A stretch of DNA of 40,000 nt from Deinococcus depolymerans. Its GTDB lineage: Bacteria > Deinococcota > Deinococci > Deinococcales > Deinococcaceae. The notes under the pieces are model-generated. The model made no database searches. It was not told the origin of the DNA and saw only the letters and a list, made by a program, of their open reading frames with translations. A program made the translations under genes and the position numbers. Of this stretch, positions 9,257 to 19,747 are shown piece after piece (position 1 is the stretch's first letter; each line of letters opens with the position of its first letter). The stretch spans positions 1 through 40,000 of the forward strand of contig NZ_BAAADB010000013.1 in the NCBI RefSeq assembly GCF_039522025.1, written 5' to 3'.

Positions 9257-9763
9257 TTGAACGTAACGCCGCTGGCGCTGCATCACGCGCCGCTGCTTCA
9301 CACGCTGTACTCGTCCGCCCCCGGTTACTTCGCCCTGATCAGCACGCGCGTGCCCTCGGCCAGCGAGGTGCAGCGGGACGTGGAGATCGCCCTGCTCGAC
9401 CCGCGCCGCTCGCTGGAACTGGTGTACGACGATCACGGCGAACTGGTCGGCAGCCTGGACTGCAAACGCGATTACCCGGAACCCGGCGACCTGACCATCA
9501 ACCTGCTGCTGATCCGCGAGGACCGGCAGTCGCAGGGCCTCGGGGAACAGGCGGTGCGGCACCTGGAGACGCACGCGCCGCCCGGCACGACCCGCATCCT
9601 GGCGAGCGTGCTGGGCGACAACCCGCGCGGCGCGCGCTTCTGGGAGCGGCTGGGGTACTCGTTCACGCTGGACGCCCGGCCCGTCATGAGCTGGTACGCC
9701 AGACCCCTGAGCCGCCCCCCGCTGACCGGCCCCGGCGCACCCCTGACGGTCGCGAGCGACTGA
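9257..9763 (+). CDS. GNAT acetyltransferase
   Basis: 168 residues. The GNAT fold is shown by LINLLLIREDRQSQGLGEQAV (residues near 80-100; the QSQGLG part is the acyl-CoA loop) and SVLGDNPRGARFWERLGYSF, the usual terminal strands. The substrate is unknown. The start is TTG 9257: GGGAGG lies seven bases before it and the conserved domain begins with LALHHAPLLH. An in-frame ATG at 9242 lies upstream of that ribosome binding site. The stop TGA at 9761-9763 coincides with the first bases of repeat B. Confidence 0.75.
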   Translation: MNVTPLALHHAPLLHTLYSSAPGYFALISTRVPSASEVQRDVEIALLDPRRSLELVYDDHGELVGSLDCKRDYPEPGDLTINLLLIREDRQSQGLGEQAVRHLETHAPPGTTRILASVLGDNPRGARFWERLGYSFTLDARPVMSWYARPLSRPPLTGPGAPLTVASD

Positions 9764-9900
9764 TACGGACTCGGATTGAATGGTCTTTGCATCCCATTCA
9801 ATCCGAGCGGATGCGAGTAGGAGAGAAACGGATTCCGGACGTGGAGTTGGCCGATCGGTGGTGTTCCGATCTGTCAACGAAATAAACGGAATCCGTATGA
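9761..9900 (+). repeat. small intergenic repeat, copy B
   Basis: Runs from TGATACGGACTC to GGAATCCGTATGA, so its ends are inverted repeats. Internal stems are GATTGAATGG/CCATTCAATC and GATCGGTGG/TTCCGATC. It is near-identical over long runs to copy C at 24.2 kb, including the shared stretch AAACGGATTCCGGACGTGG. It separates the acetyltransferase from argB. Confidence 0.85.
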
Positions 9901-9949
9901 TCCGCACTCCGGACGCCTGCGCAGGCCGCGCACGCCGTACACTCGGGAC

Positions 9950-10699
9950 GTGATCGTCAAGTACGGCGGGAATGCCATGAAGAGCCTGGAGTTGCGGCGC
10001 GCGGTCGCCGCCGAGATCGCGGCCCTGCGCGCCGAGTACCCGGTCGTGGTGGTCCACGGGGGCGGCCCGGTCATCGAGCGGGAACTCGCGGCGCGCGGCG
10101 TGCCCAGCGAATTCCGCGGCGGGCTGCGCGTGACGACCCCGGACGCCATGGACGTGGTCGAGATGGCCCTGTGCCAGCTGAACAAGCAGCTCTCGCAGGA
10201 CGTGGGCGGCGCCGTGGGCCTGATGGGCCGCGACAGCGGCCTGCTGCGCGCCGAGGTCCTGGACCCCGGGCTGGGCCGGGTGGGCCGCGTGACGGACGTG
10301 AACGCCGCCCTGCTGCGCACCCTGCTGGGGGCCGGGATCACGCCCGTGCTGGGCTGCGTGGCGGTCGGCCCGGACGGGGACGCCCTGAACGTGAACGCCG
10401 ACACCGCCGCCGGGGCCGTGGCGGGCGCCCTGAACGACGGCGTGGTGTTCCTGACGGACGTGGACGGCGTGTACCGCGCCTACCCCGACCCGGCCAGCCG
10501 CGCCGCGACCCTGACCCGCGCCGAGGTCGACCAGGGCGTCGCGCAGGGCTGGATCGCGGGCGGCATGATTCCCAAGGTGCGGGCCGCGCTCGACGCGCTG
10601 GACCGGGGCGCGCCGTTCGCGGTGATCGCCAGCGGCATGCAGGCCGGGGTGCTGGCCGCCGCCGCGCGCGGCGAGGCCGGCACGCGCATCACGCCCTGA
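9950..10699 (+). CDS. argB: acetylglutamate kinase
   Basis: 249 residues of the amino acid kinase family, phosphorylating N-acetylglutamate in arginine synthesis. Seen: KYGGNAMKS at the N-terminus, VVHGGGPVI (phosphate-binding glycines), the substrate loop [35 protein letters not shown] and LTDVDGVY. The GLRVT substrate loop favours ArgB over the related LysZ of the LysW lysine pathway, which Deinococcus also has; that remains the main alternative. Start GTG 9950 is set by TACACT at 9938-9943, six bases before it, so the gene is leaderless. Confidence 0.85.
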   Translation: MIVKYGGNAMKSLELRRAVAAEIAALRAEYPVVVVHGGGPVIERELAARGVPSEFRGGLRVTTPDAMDVVEMALCQLNKQLSQDVGGAVGLMGRDSGLLRAEVLDPGLGRVGRVTDVNAALLRTLLGAGITPVLGCVAVGPDGDALNVNADTAAGAVAGALNDGVVFLTDVDGVYRAYPDPASRAATLTRAEVDQGVAQGWIAGGMIPKVRAALDALDRGAPFAVIASGMQAGVLAAAARGEAGTRITP

Positions 10700-10730
10700 T
10701 CCTCCCCCCCTGCGTTACCGCACCCCTGCG

Positions 10731-11300
10731 CTACTGCACCTTCGAGAAGATCAGCGTGTCGCGCAGGCGCGTGTGGTCGCGGGGGTCCACGTCGTCATTC
10801 ACGAGGTGCGCGTCGAGGGTGTAGCCCAGCGCGGCGGGAATGCGGGCGCTGCGTTCATTGGCGGGATCGCAGCGGATCTCCAGGCGGCGCAGGCGCAGGG
10901 TGTTCAGGGCGAGGTCCGTCAGGACCTGCGCGACCTCGCGGGCGTACCCGCGCCCGGTGTGGGGCGTGGCGATCCAGTACCCGATCTCGCCGCGGGGAAC
11001 CAGCCAGTTCAGGGCGTGGTAGCCGCTGCTGCCGATCAGTTCGGTGCCGCTGGCGTTCCAGACGTGGTAGCGCAGGTTCTCGCGCGTGTCGAACTTCTCG
11101 GCGGCTGCACGCAGGTTCTCGCGTGAGGCGTCCTCGGTCATGGGGTGCTGCGCCCAGTGCATCCAGCGCTGCAACTCGGGCAGCGAGGCGTTCACCGCTC
11201 CGACCAGGGCGCGGGCGTCGGCCGGGTCGGGGCGGCGCAGCAGCAGGCGCCCGGTGCGCACTTCATCGGGAACGGCGTTCAGGGCGTCGGCAGTGACCAT
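10731..11300 (-). CDS. GNAT acetyltransferase, RimJ/RimL type
   Basis: 189 residues. [18 protein letters not shown] opens the domain, [22 protein letters not shown] holds the acyl-CoA motif (near 128-150), and [23 protein letters not shown] closes it: the layout of ribosomal-protein alanine N-acetyltransferases. The true substrate is unknown. It is the fourth GNAT protein in the first 11.3 kb. On the minus strand TACACT (11313-11308) lies seven bases before the ATG, so the gene is leaderless. Confidence 0.82.
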   Translation of the reverse strand: MVTADALNAVPDEVRTGRLLLRRPDPADARALVGAVNASLPELQRWMHWAQHPMTEDASRENLRAAAEKFDTRENLRYHVWNASGTELIGSSGYHALNWLVPRGEIGYWIATPHTGRGYAREVAQVLTDLALNTLRLRRLEIRCDPANERSARIPAALGYTLDAHLVNDDVDPRDHTRLRDTLIFSKVQ

Positions 11301-11343
11301 GCCCGGCAGTGTAGCGGGCCGCGCCCCGCCCGCCCCGGACCCT

Positions 11344-11649
11344 TCAGCGGGTGGGGGCGGGACGGCGCGCGGTGACGTCCAGGTACGCCAGTCGCATCAG
11401 CTGCCAGCGTTTCATGCCCGGGAACTGCCGGGCCTTGCCGCTCACGCGGCGTTCCAGGGCCGCGCGGTTCCCGTGGCAGGCGGCCAGCAGCCGCGCTTCC
11501 CAGTACACCTCCTGTGCGCCGTCCCGCCGGGTGGCGCCCGACGCGACCGCCGGCCGGCGTGAGGCCGCTTCCCCGCCGAACACCTGCCCTGCCAGCGCGA
11601 GCACCGCCGCGCCGCCCACCAGTCCCAGTCCCAGAGTTGTGAGGATCAC
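11344..11649 (-). CDS. small protein with N-terminal membrane segment, unknown function
   Basis: 101 residues and not recognised. Residues 2-23 (ILTTLGLGLVGGAAVLALAG) are a single hydrophobic helix. The remainder is basic and Arg/Ala-rich, with a WEARLLAACHGNRAALERRV helix containing one cysteine. Start GTG 11649 is supported by TAGGCT six bases upstream on the minus strand. It follows the VanW gene on the same strand with a 63-base gap and has its own -10, so it is probably a separate unit. Confidence 0.6.
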   Translation of the reverse strand: MILTTLGLGLVGGAAVLALAGQVFGGEAASRRPAVASGATRRDGAQEVYWEARLLAACHGNRAALERRVSGKARQFPGMKRWQLMRLAYLDVTARRPAPTR

Positions 11650-11712
11650 CCGCCCAGCCTACCTGACCGGTCCGGACGACCGACAACGAATTTCGCACAG
11701 TCCGGGGCCGGT

Positions 11713-12861
11713 CTATTTCAGTCGGGGGTCGCCGGGCCTCACGCCGTACACGGCGCCCCAGGGTTTGTAGACGCTCCTGAGGGTGTCCCTGCTGACGACC
11801 TTGCCCTTCACCTTGACCGTGCGGGTGATGACGCTGGTCATGCCCTGCATGGGCTGGTCGAGCAGGCGGCGGCCACCGGGCGCGACGCGGTCGTCGGGGG
11901 TGTAGCTGGGGTTGGCGGGGGCCCTGAAGTCGGTGATGACGGGTCGGCTGACGGTCACGGTGCGGCCGGTGTTCGCGCCGAACACGTCGAAGCGCAGGGT
12001 CTGGGCGCGGGTGTCCCAGCCCGCCTGGATGAACAGGTGCTGGCCGGTGTCGTTCTTCATGCGCAGGTTCTTGCTCGGGGCGTACACGGTGGCCTCGTAG
12101 CCGACAGGGTCGTAGTACTTCACGCGGTGGCTGTGCTCGTGGCGTTCGGTGATGGGCAGGCCCGCCTGGTACAGCGCGCGGAAGACAGTCGTGCTGACCT
12201 GGCAGATGCCGCCGCCGTCCTCCTTGCTCAGGGTGCCGCCGCTGATCACGAAGCCCTTCACGAAGCCGGTGCTGGCGTCGACCTGACCGATCTCCTCGTT
12301 GAAGTTGAATTCGTGGCCGGGCGCGATGAAGAAGTTGTCCAGTTTGCCCGCGCCGACGAGGATGTTCTTCTCGCGGAAGTCGGGACTGCCCGCGTAGCTG
12401 CTCGTGCCGGTCGCGACGTGCCACAGCACGCCCCGCTGCGCGAGGAGCTTCACGTTGCGGTCGGGCACGGCGCGCCTGACCTCGACCTGCGCGGTGTCCT
12501 TGCCCGCCAGGATGGCTTTCAGGAGGTTGGCCTTGGTGGCGGCGCGGTCCAGGGTCCAGCCGGTCTGGTCGGTGGCGACCCAGCTGCCCTTCACGTTGCG
12601 GAACACGGCGGGTTTGGGCTTGCGGGCGTTGATGTCCTTCTCCATCCGGTCGAGGATGGGCGTGATGGTGGTACTCAGGCGCCCCACCTTGCGGGACGCC
12701 TGCACCCCGGCGGTCGGCACCGGCCAGGACTTCACGATGGGCGTGGTCTTCAGCTCCCCCTTGCGGATGGTGCTGACCTCATCTTTCAGGATCAGTTTGA
12801 AGTCGGCCGCGTGCGCCGAGGCGACCAGGGCGAGGGTCAGGGTGGTCAGGAGACGCTTCAC
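11713..12861 (-). CDS. VanW-family exported protein
   Basis: 382 residues. A signal peptide is clear (KRLLTTLTLALVASAHA, cleavage after AHA near 18). The VanW core is the block FNFNEEIGQVDASTGFVKGFVI...DGGGICQVSTTVFRALYQAGL...ERHEHSHRV...GYEATVY (quoted in part), typical of this family, with the conserved GGGICQVST at about 222. The last 45 residues (ITRTVKVKGKVVSRDTL) look like a degenerate G5-type segment. VanW proteins occur beside glycopeptide resistance genes in some bacteria, but their activity is unknown and nothing here suggests resistance. The start is GTG 12861, seven bases after TACGCT on the minus strand. Confidence 0.85.
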   Translation of the reverse strand: MKRLLTTLTLALVASAHAADFKLILKDEVSTIRKGELKTTPIVKSWPVPTAGVQASRKVGRLSTTITPILDRMEKDINARKPKPAVFRNVKGSWVATDQTGWTLDRAATKANLLKAILAGKDTAQVEVRRAVPDRNVKLLAQRGVLWHVATGTSSYAGSPDFREKNILVGAGKLDNFFIAPGHEFNFNEEIGQVDASTGFVKGFVISGGTLSKEDGGGICQVSTTVFRALYQAGLPITERHEHSHRVKYYDPVGYEATVYAPSKNLRMKNDTGQHLFIQAGWDTRAQTLRFDVFGANTGRTVTVSRPVITDFRAPANPSYTPDDRVAPGGRRLLDQPMQGMTSVITRTVKVKGKVVSRDTLRSVYKPWGAVYGVRPGDPRLK

Positions 12862-12939
12862 GGTCCTCAGCGTAGGCAGCGCCGCCTGACGGGCTGTGAG
12901 GCGAGGTTGCGCGAACCCTGACCTGCCTTTACGGCGCGC

Positions 12940-14609
<1,670 letters not shown>

Positions 14610-14682
14610 GGCCCGCATCCTACCCGGCCCGGCCGGGTCCGCGCGTCGCCCTGTCCGGGCGGGGCCGCGCTAGCCTGCGCGG
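14610..14682. promoter_or_regulatory. divergent leaderless promoters of purE and folC
   Basis: TAGGAT on the minus strand (14622-14617) serves purE and TAGCCT on the plus strand (14671-14676) serves folC. Each lies 6-7 bases from a GTG start. The whole divergent control region is 73 bp, with no room for large operators. Confidence 0.6.
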
Positions 14683-15894
14683 GTGAACGCCGAGCACGCC
14701 GATCCCGCCCGCACCCCCGCACGCCCGGACTACGACTGGCTGTACTCGCGCACCCGCGCGGGCCGGGCACGCGGGCCGGGCGGCGCGGCGGCGCTGCTCG
14801 CGCGGCTGGGCGACCCGCAGCAGGCCTTCCGGAGCGTGCGGGTGATCGGCACGAACGGCAAGGGCAGCACCTGCGCGATGCTGGAGGCCGGCCTGATCGC
14901 CTCGGGCGTCCGGGCCGGGCGGTTCACCAGCCCGCACCTGACGCACTTCGAGGAACGGGTCCGGGTGGACGGCGCGGACCTCTCCCCCGCCCGCACGGAC
15001 GCCTTCATCCGCTGGGCGCAGACGCACGCGCCGGACACGGCGTTCTTCGACCTGACGCTGGCCCTCGCCTGCCAGGAATTCGCGCGGGCCGGCGTGGAAG
15101 TCGCCGTGATGGAGGCCGGGGTGGGCGGCCGCAGCGACGCCACCCAGACCCTGACGCGCGTGGCGGCGACCGTCATCACGAACGTGGACCTGGACCACGT
15201 GGGCGTGCTGGGCGGCACCGTGGAGGCCATCGCCGCCGACAAGGCCGGCGCGGCGCAGGCCGGCGTGCCGCTGCTGACCACCGCGACCGGCGCGGCGCTG
15301 GACGTGATCGCCGCCGCCGCCGCGCAGGCCGGGGCGCCGCTGCACACCCCGGACACCCACCCCGCCCTGTTCGCGCTGCCGCGCCCGCCCCGCCTGGAAG
15401 GACCGCACCAGCACCGCAACGCCGCGCTGGCCGCCGCGACCCTGCGCACCCTGGGGTACGGGCCGGGCGTGGACGCCGCCCTGAACGCCACGCATCCCGC
15501 CCGCCTGGAACGCTTTCAGGTGGACGGCCGCGCGGTCCTGATCGACGGCGCGCACAACCCGCACGCCACCCACGCCCTGGCCGCCGCGCTGCGCGGCACG
15601 CCGGTCCACACGCTGCTGTTCGGGAACCTGGCCCGCAAGGACACCGCCGCCACCCTGGCCCCGCTGCTCCCCCTGACCCGGCAGCGGGTGTTCACCGCGC
15701 CCGGCGACCTCGCCACCCCCCCGCAGGAACTCGCGGCGGCGCACGGCGGCGAGGCCACTGCCGACATGACGGCCGCCCTGGCCCGCGCCCTGGCCCTCAC
15801 CCCGCCCGGCGGCACCCTGCTCGTGACCGGCAGCCTGTACCTCGCCGGGCACGTCCGCGCGCGAGTGCTCGCCCCGGACAGCCACCCCACTTGA
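14683..15894 (+). CDS. folC: bifunctional folylpolyglutamate synthase / dihydrofolate synthase
   Basis: 403 residues of the Mur ligase superfamily, adding glutamate to folates. Seen: the ATP P-loop VIGTNGKGSTCAML near residue 52, FTSPHLTHFEERVRV, MEAGVGGRSDAT, NVDLDHVGVLG and the C-terminal IDGAHNPHA block. Start GTG 14683 lies six bases after TAGCCT, and no ribosome binding site is present. The stop TGA (15892-15894) lies inside the -35 hexamer of the tRNA-Lys promoter. Confidence 0.93.
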   Translation: MNAEHADPARTPARPDYDWLYSRTRAGRARGPGGAAALLARLGDPQQAFRSVRVIGTNGKGSTCAMLEAGLIASGVRAGRFTSPHLTHFEERVRVDGADLSPARTDAFIRWAQTHAPDTAFFDLTLALACQEFARAGVEVAVMEAGVGGRSDATQTLTRVAATVITNVDLDHVGVLGGTVEAIAADKAGAAQAGVPLLTTATGAALDVIAAAAAQAGAPLHTPDTHPALFALPRPPRLEGPHQHRNAALAAATLRTLGYGPGVDAALNATHPARLERFQVDGRAVLIDGAHNPHATHALAAALRGTPVHTLLFGNLARKDTAATLAPLLPLTRQRVFTAPGDLATPPQELAAAHGGEATADMTAALARALALTPPGGTLLVTGSLYLAGHVRARVLAPDSHPT

Positions 15895-15919
15895 CAGGTA
15901 ACGGAACGGCCCGTATACT
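15891..15919 (+). promoter_or_regulatory. consensus promoter of tRNA-Lys
   Basis: TTGACA (15891-15896), a 17-bp spacer and TATACT (15914-15919): near-perfect sigma-70 elements. The -35 contains the folC stop codon. The -10 is 12 bases before the mature tRNA 5' end, so the primary transcript has almost no 5' extension. Confidence 0.9.
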
Positions 15920-15931
15920 TCCCCTCGCTCT

Positions 15932-16007
<76 letters not shown>

Positions 16008-16013
16008 GACCAG

Positions 16014-16038
16014 ACCCCCACCCCGCGTGGGGGTTTCT
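16014..16038 (+). terminator. terminator of tRNA-Lys
   Basis: ACCCCCAC and GTGGGGGT form a perfect 8-bp stem around a five-base loop, followed by TTCT. It starts seven bases after the CCA end. Confidence 0.85.
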
Positions 16039-16158
16039 GCTTGCCGGAATTCAGCGTCGCCTGTGGCCGTTCTCATGCAGGCCGGACCGTGTTCACCGGG
16101 CGTTGGCTCGGTGGGTCCTGTTACGGGGCGCGGTGGGCCAGGGTGGTGTGCTGGGTGC

Positions 16159-16557
16159 ATGACGAACGATCAGCGGACCGGCGGGCGGACCACCACAGGG
16201 GCGTTCATGGCGGCGTTGCAGCAGGCGGAGGCGACGGGGGACGTGTCGGCCCTGCTGGCGCTGCACGCGCCGGACGTGACGCTGCGCAACCTGACGCAGC
16301 AGACCTGGGAGGGCGAGGCGGGCGCGCGGGCGTTCTGGGAGACGTACCTGGGGAACTTCAAGGAGATCCGCAGCGAGTTCACGCGCAGCCACGAGGCAGG
16401 CGGGCTGGGGGTCATGGAGTGGACGGCGTCCGGCCGGCTGCGGGGCGGGCACCCGGTGGAGTACCGGGGCGTCAGCCTGATCGACCTGAGCGGCGGGCAG
16501 GTCGCGGCGTTCCGCACGTACTACGACAGCGCGGCGTTCGTGGTGACTCCCGCCTGA
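16159..16557 (+). CDS. SnoaL-like / NTF2-fold protein
   Basis: 132 residues with the NTF2-like cone fold of SnoaL-type proteins. MAALQQAEATGDVSALLALHAPDVTLRN is the opening helix-strand unit, FWETYLGNFKEIR follows, and the C-terminal strands read YRGVSLIDLSGGQVAAFRTYYDS. Members include polyketide cyclases, steroid isomerase relatives and many stress-linked proteins of unknown ligand, so no substrate can be given. ATG 16159 begins the conserved part. No ribosome binding site is seen, and a weak TGTGCT lies six bases before the start. Confidence 0.75.
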   Translation: MTNDQRTGGRTTTGAFMAALQQAEATGDVSALLALHAPDVTLRNLTQQTWEGEAGARAFWETYLGNFKEIRSEFTRSHEAGGLGVMEWTASGRLRGGHPVEYRGVSLIDLSGGQVAAFRTYYDSAAFVVTPA

Positions 16558-16612
16558 GCGCCGGCAGGCACCGGTCCGGCCTGACGGCGGGCGGGGCAGG
16601 TACACTGCCGTC

Positions 16613-17323
16613 ATGTTGCTGTACGGTCGGAATCCGGTTTTAGAGGCGCTTCAGGACGGGCGCGTGTCCGAGGTGCTGGTGGCGCGCGGCGTCGAGGAAG
16701 CGTTCGTGGCGCAGCTCAAGGCAACGGGCGTGCGTCTGCGCTTCGCGCCCCGCATCGAGCTGGACCAGCTGGCGGGCACCACGCAGCACCAGGGGGTCAT
16801 GGCCGAGGTCGAGGACCTGGCCTGGGCGCAGGTGGACGACATCCTGGCGCTGGCCGAGGAGCGCGGCGAGGACCTGCTGATCGTGCTGCTGGACGGCATC
16901 ACGGACCCCCGGAATTTCGGGGCGATCATCCGCAGCGCGGAGGTGCTGGGCGCGCACGGCGTGGTCGTCGAGGAGCGCAGGAGTGCGCCGCTGTCGCCGG
17001 TCGTGGCGAAGACGGCGGCCGGCGCCACGAGCTACCTGCCGGTCGCGCAGACGAAGAACCTGCCGCGCCTGATCGAGCAGCTCAAGCAGGAGAACGTGTG
17101 GGTGTACGGCGCGGCGGGCGAGGCGGCCGAGGACGTGCGCCGCGTGGATTTCAGCGGGAAGGTGGCGCTGGTGATCGGCGCGGAGGGCGAGGGGATGCGC
17201 CGGCTGGTGCGTGAGAAGTGCGACGCGCTGGTCAGCATTCCGGTGCGGGGGCGGGTGCAGAGCCTGAACGCGTCGGTCGCGGCGGGCATCCTGCTGTTCG
17301 AGGCGACGCGGGGCCGGGCGTGA
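16613..17323 (+). CDS. rlmB: 23S rRNA (guanosine-2'-O-) methyltransferase, TrmH/SpoU family
   Basis: 236 residues. The N-terminal substrate-binding domain starts LLYGRNPVLEAL and contains TTQHQGVMAEVE. The SPOUT catalytic domain shows motif 1 DGITDPRNFGAIIRSAEVLGAHG, motif 2 VIGAEGEGMRRLV and motif 3 IPVRGRVQSLNASVAAGILLFE, the knotted S-adenosylmethionine site. It most likely methylates G2251 in the 23S peptidyl-transferase P loop. The start ATG 16613 is six bases after TACACT (16601-16606), so it is leaderless. The stop overlaps the start of the epimerase gene. Confidence 0.9.
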   Translation: MLLYGRNPVLEALQDGRVSEVLVARGVEEAFVAQLKATGVRLRFAPRIELDQLAGTTQHQGVMAEVEDLAWAQVDDILALAEERGEDLLIVLLDGITDPRNFGAIIRSAEVLGAHGVVVEERRSAPLSPVVAKTAAGATSYLPVAQTKNLPRLIEQLKQENVWVYGAAGEAAEDVRRVDFSGKVALVIGAEGEGMRRLVREKCDALVSIPVRGRVQSLNASVAAGILLFEATRGRA

Positions 17324-18216
17324 CCCTGCGCGTCGAGAGGGTGACCAGCGGGGCCTTCGAGCTGGAGGTCCTGCCGGAGATGGGCGCCAGCGTCCTGAAC
17401 CTGCGGGCCGCGTCGGGCCGTCCGGTGATGCGGCCCGTGAACCTGTCGGACGTTCAGACCAGCAGCCAGTGCGCGAGTTTCACGCTGCTGCCGTTCAGTA
17501 ACCGCATCCGGGACGCGCGCTTCACGTTCGCGGAACGCGAGGTGCCGCTGCGGGTGAACACGAAAGACGGACTCGCGCAGCACGGGGACGTCCGTAACCG
17601 CCCCTGGCAGCTGGAGGAACGTTCCGACCGCCACCTGCGGTACGCCTTCGACAGCCGGTCCTTCGCGGACATCAACTGGCCGTGGGCGTTCACGGCGCAG
17701 GTCGAGTACCGCCTGCACGGCCCGCACTTCGACACGACCCTGACCCTCACGAACGCCGACACCCGGGACATGCCGGCCGGGATGGGCCTGCACCCCTACT
17801 ACGTGCGCGTGCAGGACGGCGTGGACGCGGCGTTGCAGCTCGGCGCGGACCTGAAGTACGACACGGACGAACGCCTGCTGACGGTGGGTGGCGCGCGGCC
17901 CGTCCGGGCCGACGAGGACTACCGGACGCCCAGCCCGGTCGGGGGGCGTTTCATTGACGGGACGTACACCGCCTGGGACGGCCTGACCCGCCTGGACTGG
18001 GGGGTGCGGGCGCTGACGGTCACGGCCGACAACGTGTACTCGCACGCGGTGGTGTTCACCGCGCCGGACGGCACGCTGGCGCTGGAACCCGTGTCTCACG
18101 CCACGGACGCGTTCAATCTCGCGGCGCAGGGCGTGGCGGGCGTGGACGCGCGGGTGCTGGTGCCCGGGCAGAGTCTGGCCGGAACGGTCCGCGTGACCCT
18201 CGAAGGCGACTGGTAG
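17320..18216 (+). CDS. aldose 1-epimerase family protein
   Basis: 298 residues of the galactose mutarotase beta-sandwich fold. PFSNRIRDARF carries the substrate arginine, AQHGDVRNRPW the first catalytic His, and GLHPYYV the second. The usual C-terminal glutamate lies in LALEPVSHATDAFN. Members interconvert anomers of sugars or act on sugar phosphates; the exact sugar is unknown. GTG 17320 overlaps the rlmB stop (GTGA), so it is the second gene of a two-gene operon; the functional link between the two is not obvious. Confidence 0.85.
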   Translation: MTLRVERVTSGAFELEVLPEMGASVLNLRAASGRPVMRPVNLSDVQTSSQCASFTLLPFSNRIRDARFTFAEREVPLRVNTKDGLAQHGDVRNRPWQLEERSDRHLRYAFDSRSFADINWPWAFTAQVEYRLHGPHFDTTLTLTNADTRDMPAGMGLHPYYVRVQDGVDAALQLGADLKYDTDERLLTVGGARPVRADEDYRTPSPVGGRFIDGTYTAWDGLTRLDWGVRALTVTADNVYSHAVVFTAPDGTLALEPVSHATDAFNLAAQGVAGVDARVLVPGQSLAGTVRVTLEGDW

Positions 18217-18226
18217 CCCCCCCCCT

Positions 18227-18439
18227 TCAGCCGGTGGCGAGCAGCACGCCCTGGGCGTCCCGGAGTTCGAATTCCCGGCGGTCACGGCTGCCCATCCAGG
18301 TGAGCGCCTCGAGCAGGTCGTCGGTTTCCTTCATGACTTCCGGCTCGGCGTACCCGGTCCACACGACCCGGTAGGTGCGCCGCGTGGCGGGGGGCACCCA
18401 GCGTTCCCCCTCGTCCTCTTTCACGAATGCTCTCGACAT
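18227..18439 (-). CDS. small conserved-type protein of unknown function
   Basis: 70 residues, not recognised. It is polar and charged, with SRAFVKEDEGERWVPPA at the N-terminus, a YRVVWTGYAEPEV strand region and a final ELRDAQGVLLATG strand, suggesting a compact alpha/beta fold and no membrane segment. On the minus strand CAGACT lies six bases before the ATG, the leaderless layout, which supports it as a real gene. It converges on the epimerase gene with a 10-base gap. Confidence 0.6.
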   Translation of the reverse strand: MSRAFVKEDEGERWVPPATRRTYRVVWTGYAEPEVMKETDDLLEALTWMGSRDRREFELRDAQGVLLATG

Positions 18440-18521
18440 CCTTCCAGTCTGCGCGCCGGGCATGACGCGCGGGTGGGGCGGACGTTCAGGCAGCTTCATG
18501 CCCCCGCGCCGGTCAGCGCGG

Positions 18522-19601
18522 TCACTCCTGCAGGTCGGGCACGCTGGCCCTGGGGACCAGGGTGATCTGGGCCGTCCGGGCCTGCCCGCCCCGGGTGTAC
18601 CCGAGGGTGATGGTATCCCCGATCCTGGCGCGGCGGATGGCGCTGATGACCTCATCGGCGTCGCGGGTGCGCTGGCCGTTCACGCTGGTCACGATGTCCC
18701 CCAGGCCGGTCAGGCTGCCCTGGTCGTCGAAGGTGCTGCCGCGCAGACCGGCGCGTTCGGCGGGACTGCGGCGCGCGACGCCACTGATGACCGCGCCGTC
18801 CAGGCCCGCCTGACCGCTGTGAACCGGGTCGAACAGCAGTCCCACGACCGGCACGTCCCGTTTCTCTCCGGCGCGCAGGGCGGTGATCAGGGGGCCGCCC
18901 TCGACGACCGGCACGGCGTAACTGCGGCGCGTCTGGCCGCTGCCGTCCAGGCTGATGTAGCTGACGACCCCGATGGCCTGCCCGGTCGGGTCGAGGATCG
19001 GGCCGCCGCTGTCGCCCGGGGCGAGCGGCGCACTCATTTCCAGGGTGCCCTGCGGGAAGTCGGCCCGGCCCGCCTGGGCGTTCAGGCCCAGCAGGGTGCC
19101 CCGGCGGGGCTGCAGGTAGTCGCCGCCGCTGTTGCCGATGGCCAGCACGGACTCGCCCACGCGGGGGGCGCGCGGGGCGAGCGGCAGGAACGGGAATCCG
19201 CCGGCCGAGGCGTTGACTTTCAGCAGGGCCACGTCCGCCTGCGCGTCGAAGGCCGTGACCCGCGCCGGGTACGACCGGCCGCTCAGGGTGCTGATCTGGA
19301 ACAGGCGGCCACCGCTGACCACGTGGTACGCCGTGAGAACCAGGCCGTCCTCGCTGATGAAGAAGCCGGTGCCGATCCCGGCGTTCTGCGTGGCCGGATT
19401 GACGCTCTCGACGCGCACGGTGGCGGGCCGGGCCGAGTCGAACAGGTCTCGGGTGGCGGCCGGCAGCTGGTTGGGCAGCGCCGGGGTCTGCGGGGCGGGG
19501 CGGGGCGTGGGGGCCGGCTCGACCGGCAGCCGGGCGTCTGGCAGCAGGTACGCGGCCAGCGCGAGGATCAGCAGGACCGGAAGCCAGGGCGAGGCGCGCA
19601 C
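18522..19601 (-). CDS. membrane-anchored HtrA/DegP-type serine protease with PDZ domain
   Basis: 359 residues. A single N-terminal transmembrane helix (5-20) is followed by a Pro-rich linker (22-48). The trypsin-like domain has the triad H93 (LTAYHVV), D123 (QADVALL) and S198 (GDSGGP). A PDZ domain (about 255-350) carries GVARRSPAERAGLRG and LGDIVTSVNGQ. This is the S1C quality-control protease layout, acting in the cell envelope on misfolded proteins. GTG 19601 is supported by TACACT six bases upstream on the minus strand and gives a sensible anchor; longer frames add no conserved sequence. It is divergent from padR. Confidence 0.9.
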   Translation of the reverse strand: MRASPWLPVLLILALAAYLLPDARLPVEPAPTPRPAPQTPALPNQLPAATRDLFDSARPATVRVESVNPATQNAGIGTGFFISEDGLVLTAYHVVSGGRLFQISTLSGRSYPARVTAFDAQADVALLKVNASAGGFPFLPLAPRAPRVGESVLAIGNSGGDYLQPRRGTLLGLNAQAGRADFPQGTLEMSAPLAPGDSGGPILDPTGQAIGVVSYISLDGSGQTRRSYAVPVVEGGPLITALRAGEKRDVPVVGLLFDPVHSGQAGLDGAVISGVARRSPAERAGLRGSTFDDQGSLTGLGDIVTSVNGQRTRDADEVISAIRRARIGDTITLGYTRGGQARTAQITLVPRASVPDLQE

Positions 19602-19686
19602 GCCGCCAGTGTAGAGCGGTCGCGCGGCGGTGACGGTGGGCGAAGGAACCGAAGGGCGGGGGCAGACCACCCGCCCCGCATTCTTG

Positions 19687-19726
19687 CTTGACAAGATACC
19701 GGAGCTTCATTACCTTGCTTGACAAG
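19687..19726 (+). promoter_or_regulatory. padR promoter with paired CTTGACAAG operators
   Basis: CTTGACAAG (an odd-centred palindrome) occurs at 19687-19695 and again at 19718-19726, 31 bp apart, within the longer direct repeat TTGCTTGACAAGA. The first copy holds the -35 TTGACA (19688-19693). The -10 TACCTT (19711-19716) follows after 17 bp. The second copy then covers the transcription start. This is the layout expected for autorepression by the PadR-like product. Confidence 0.75.
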
Positions 19727-19747
19727 ACACAGCCTGGAGGCCCCCCC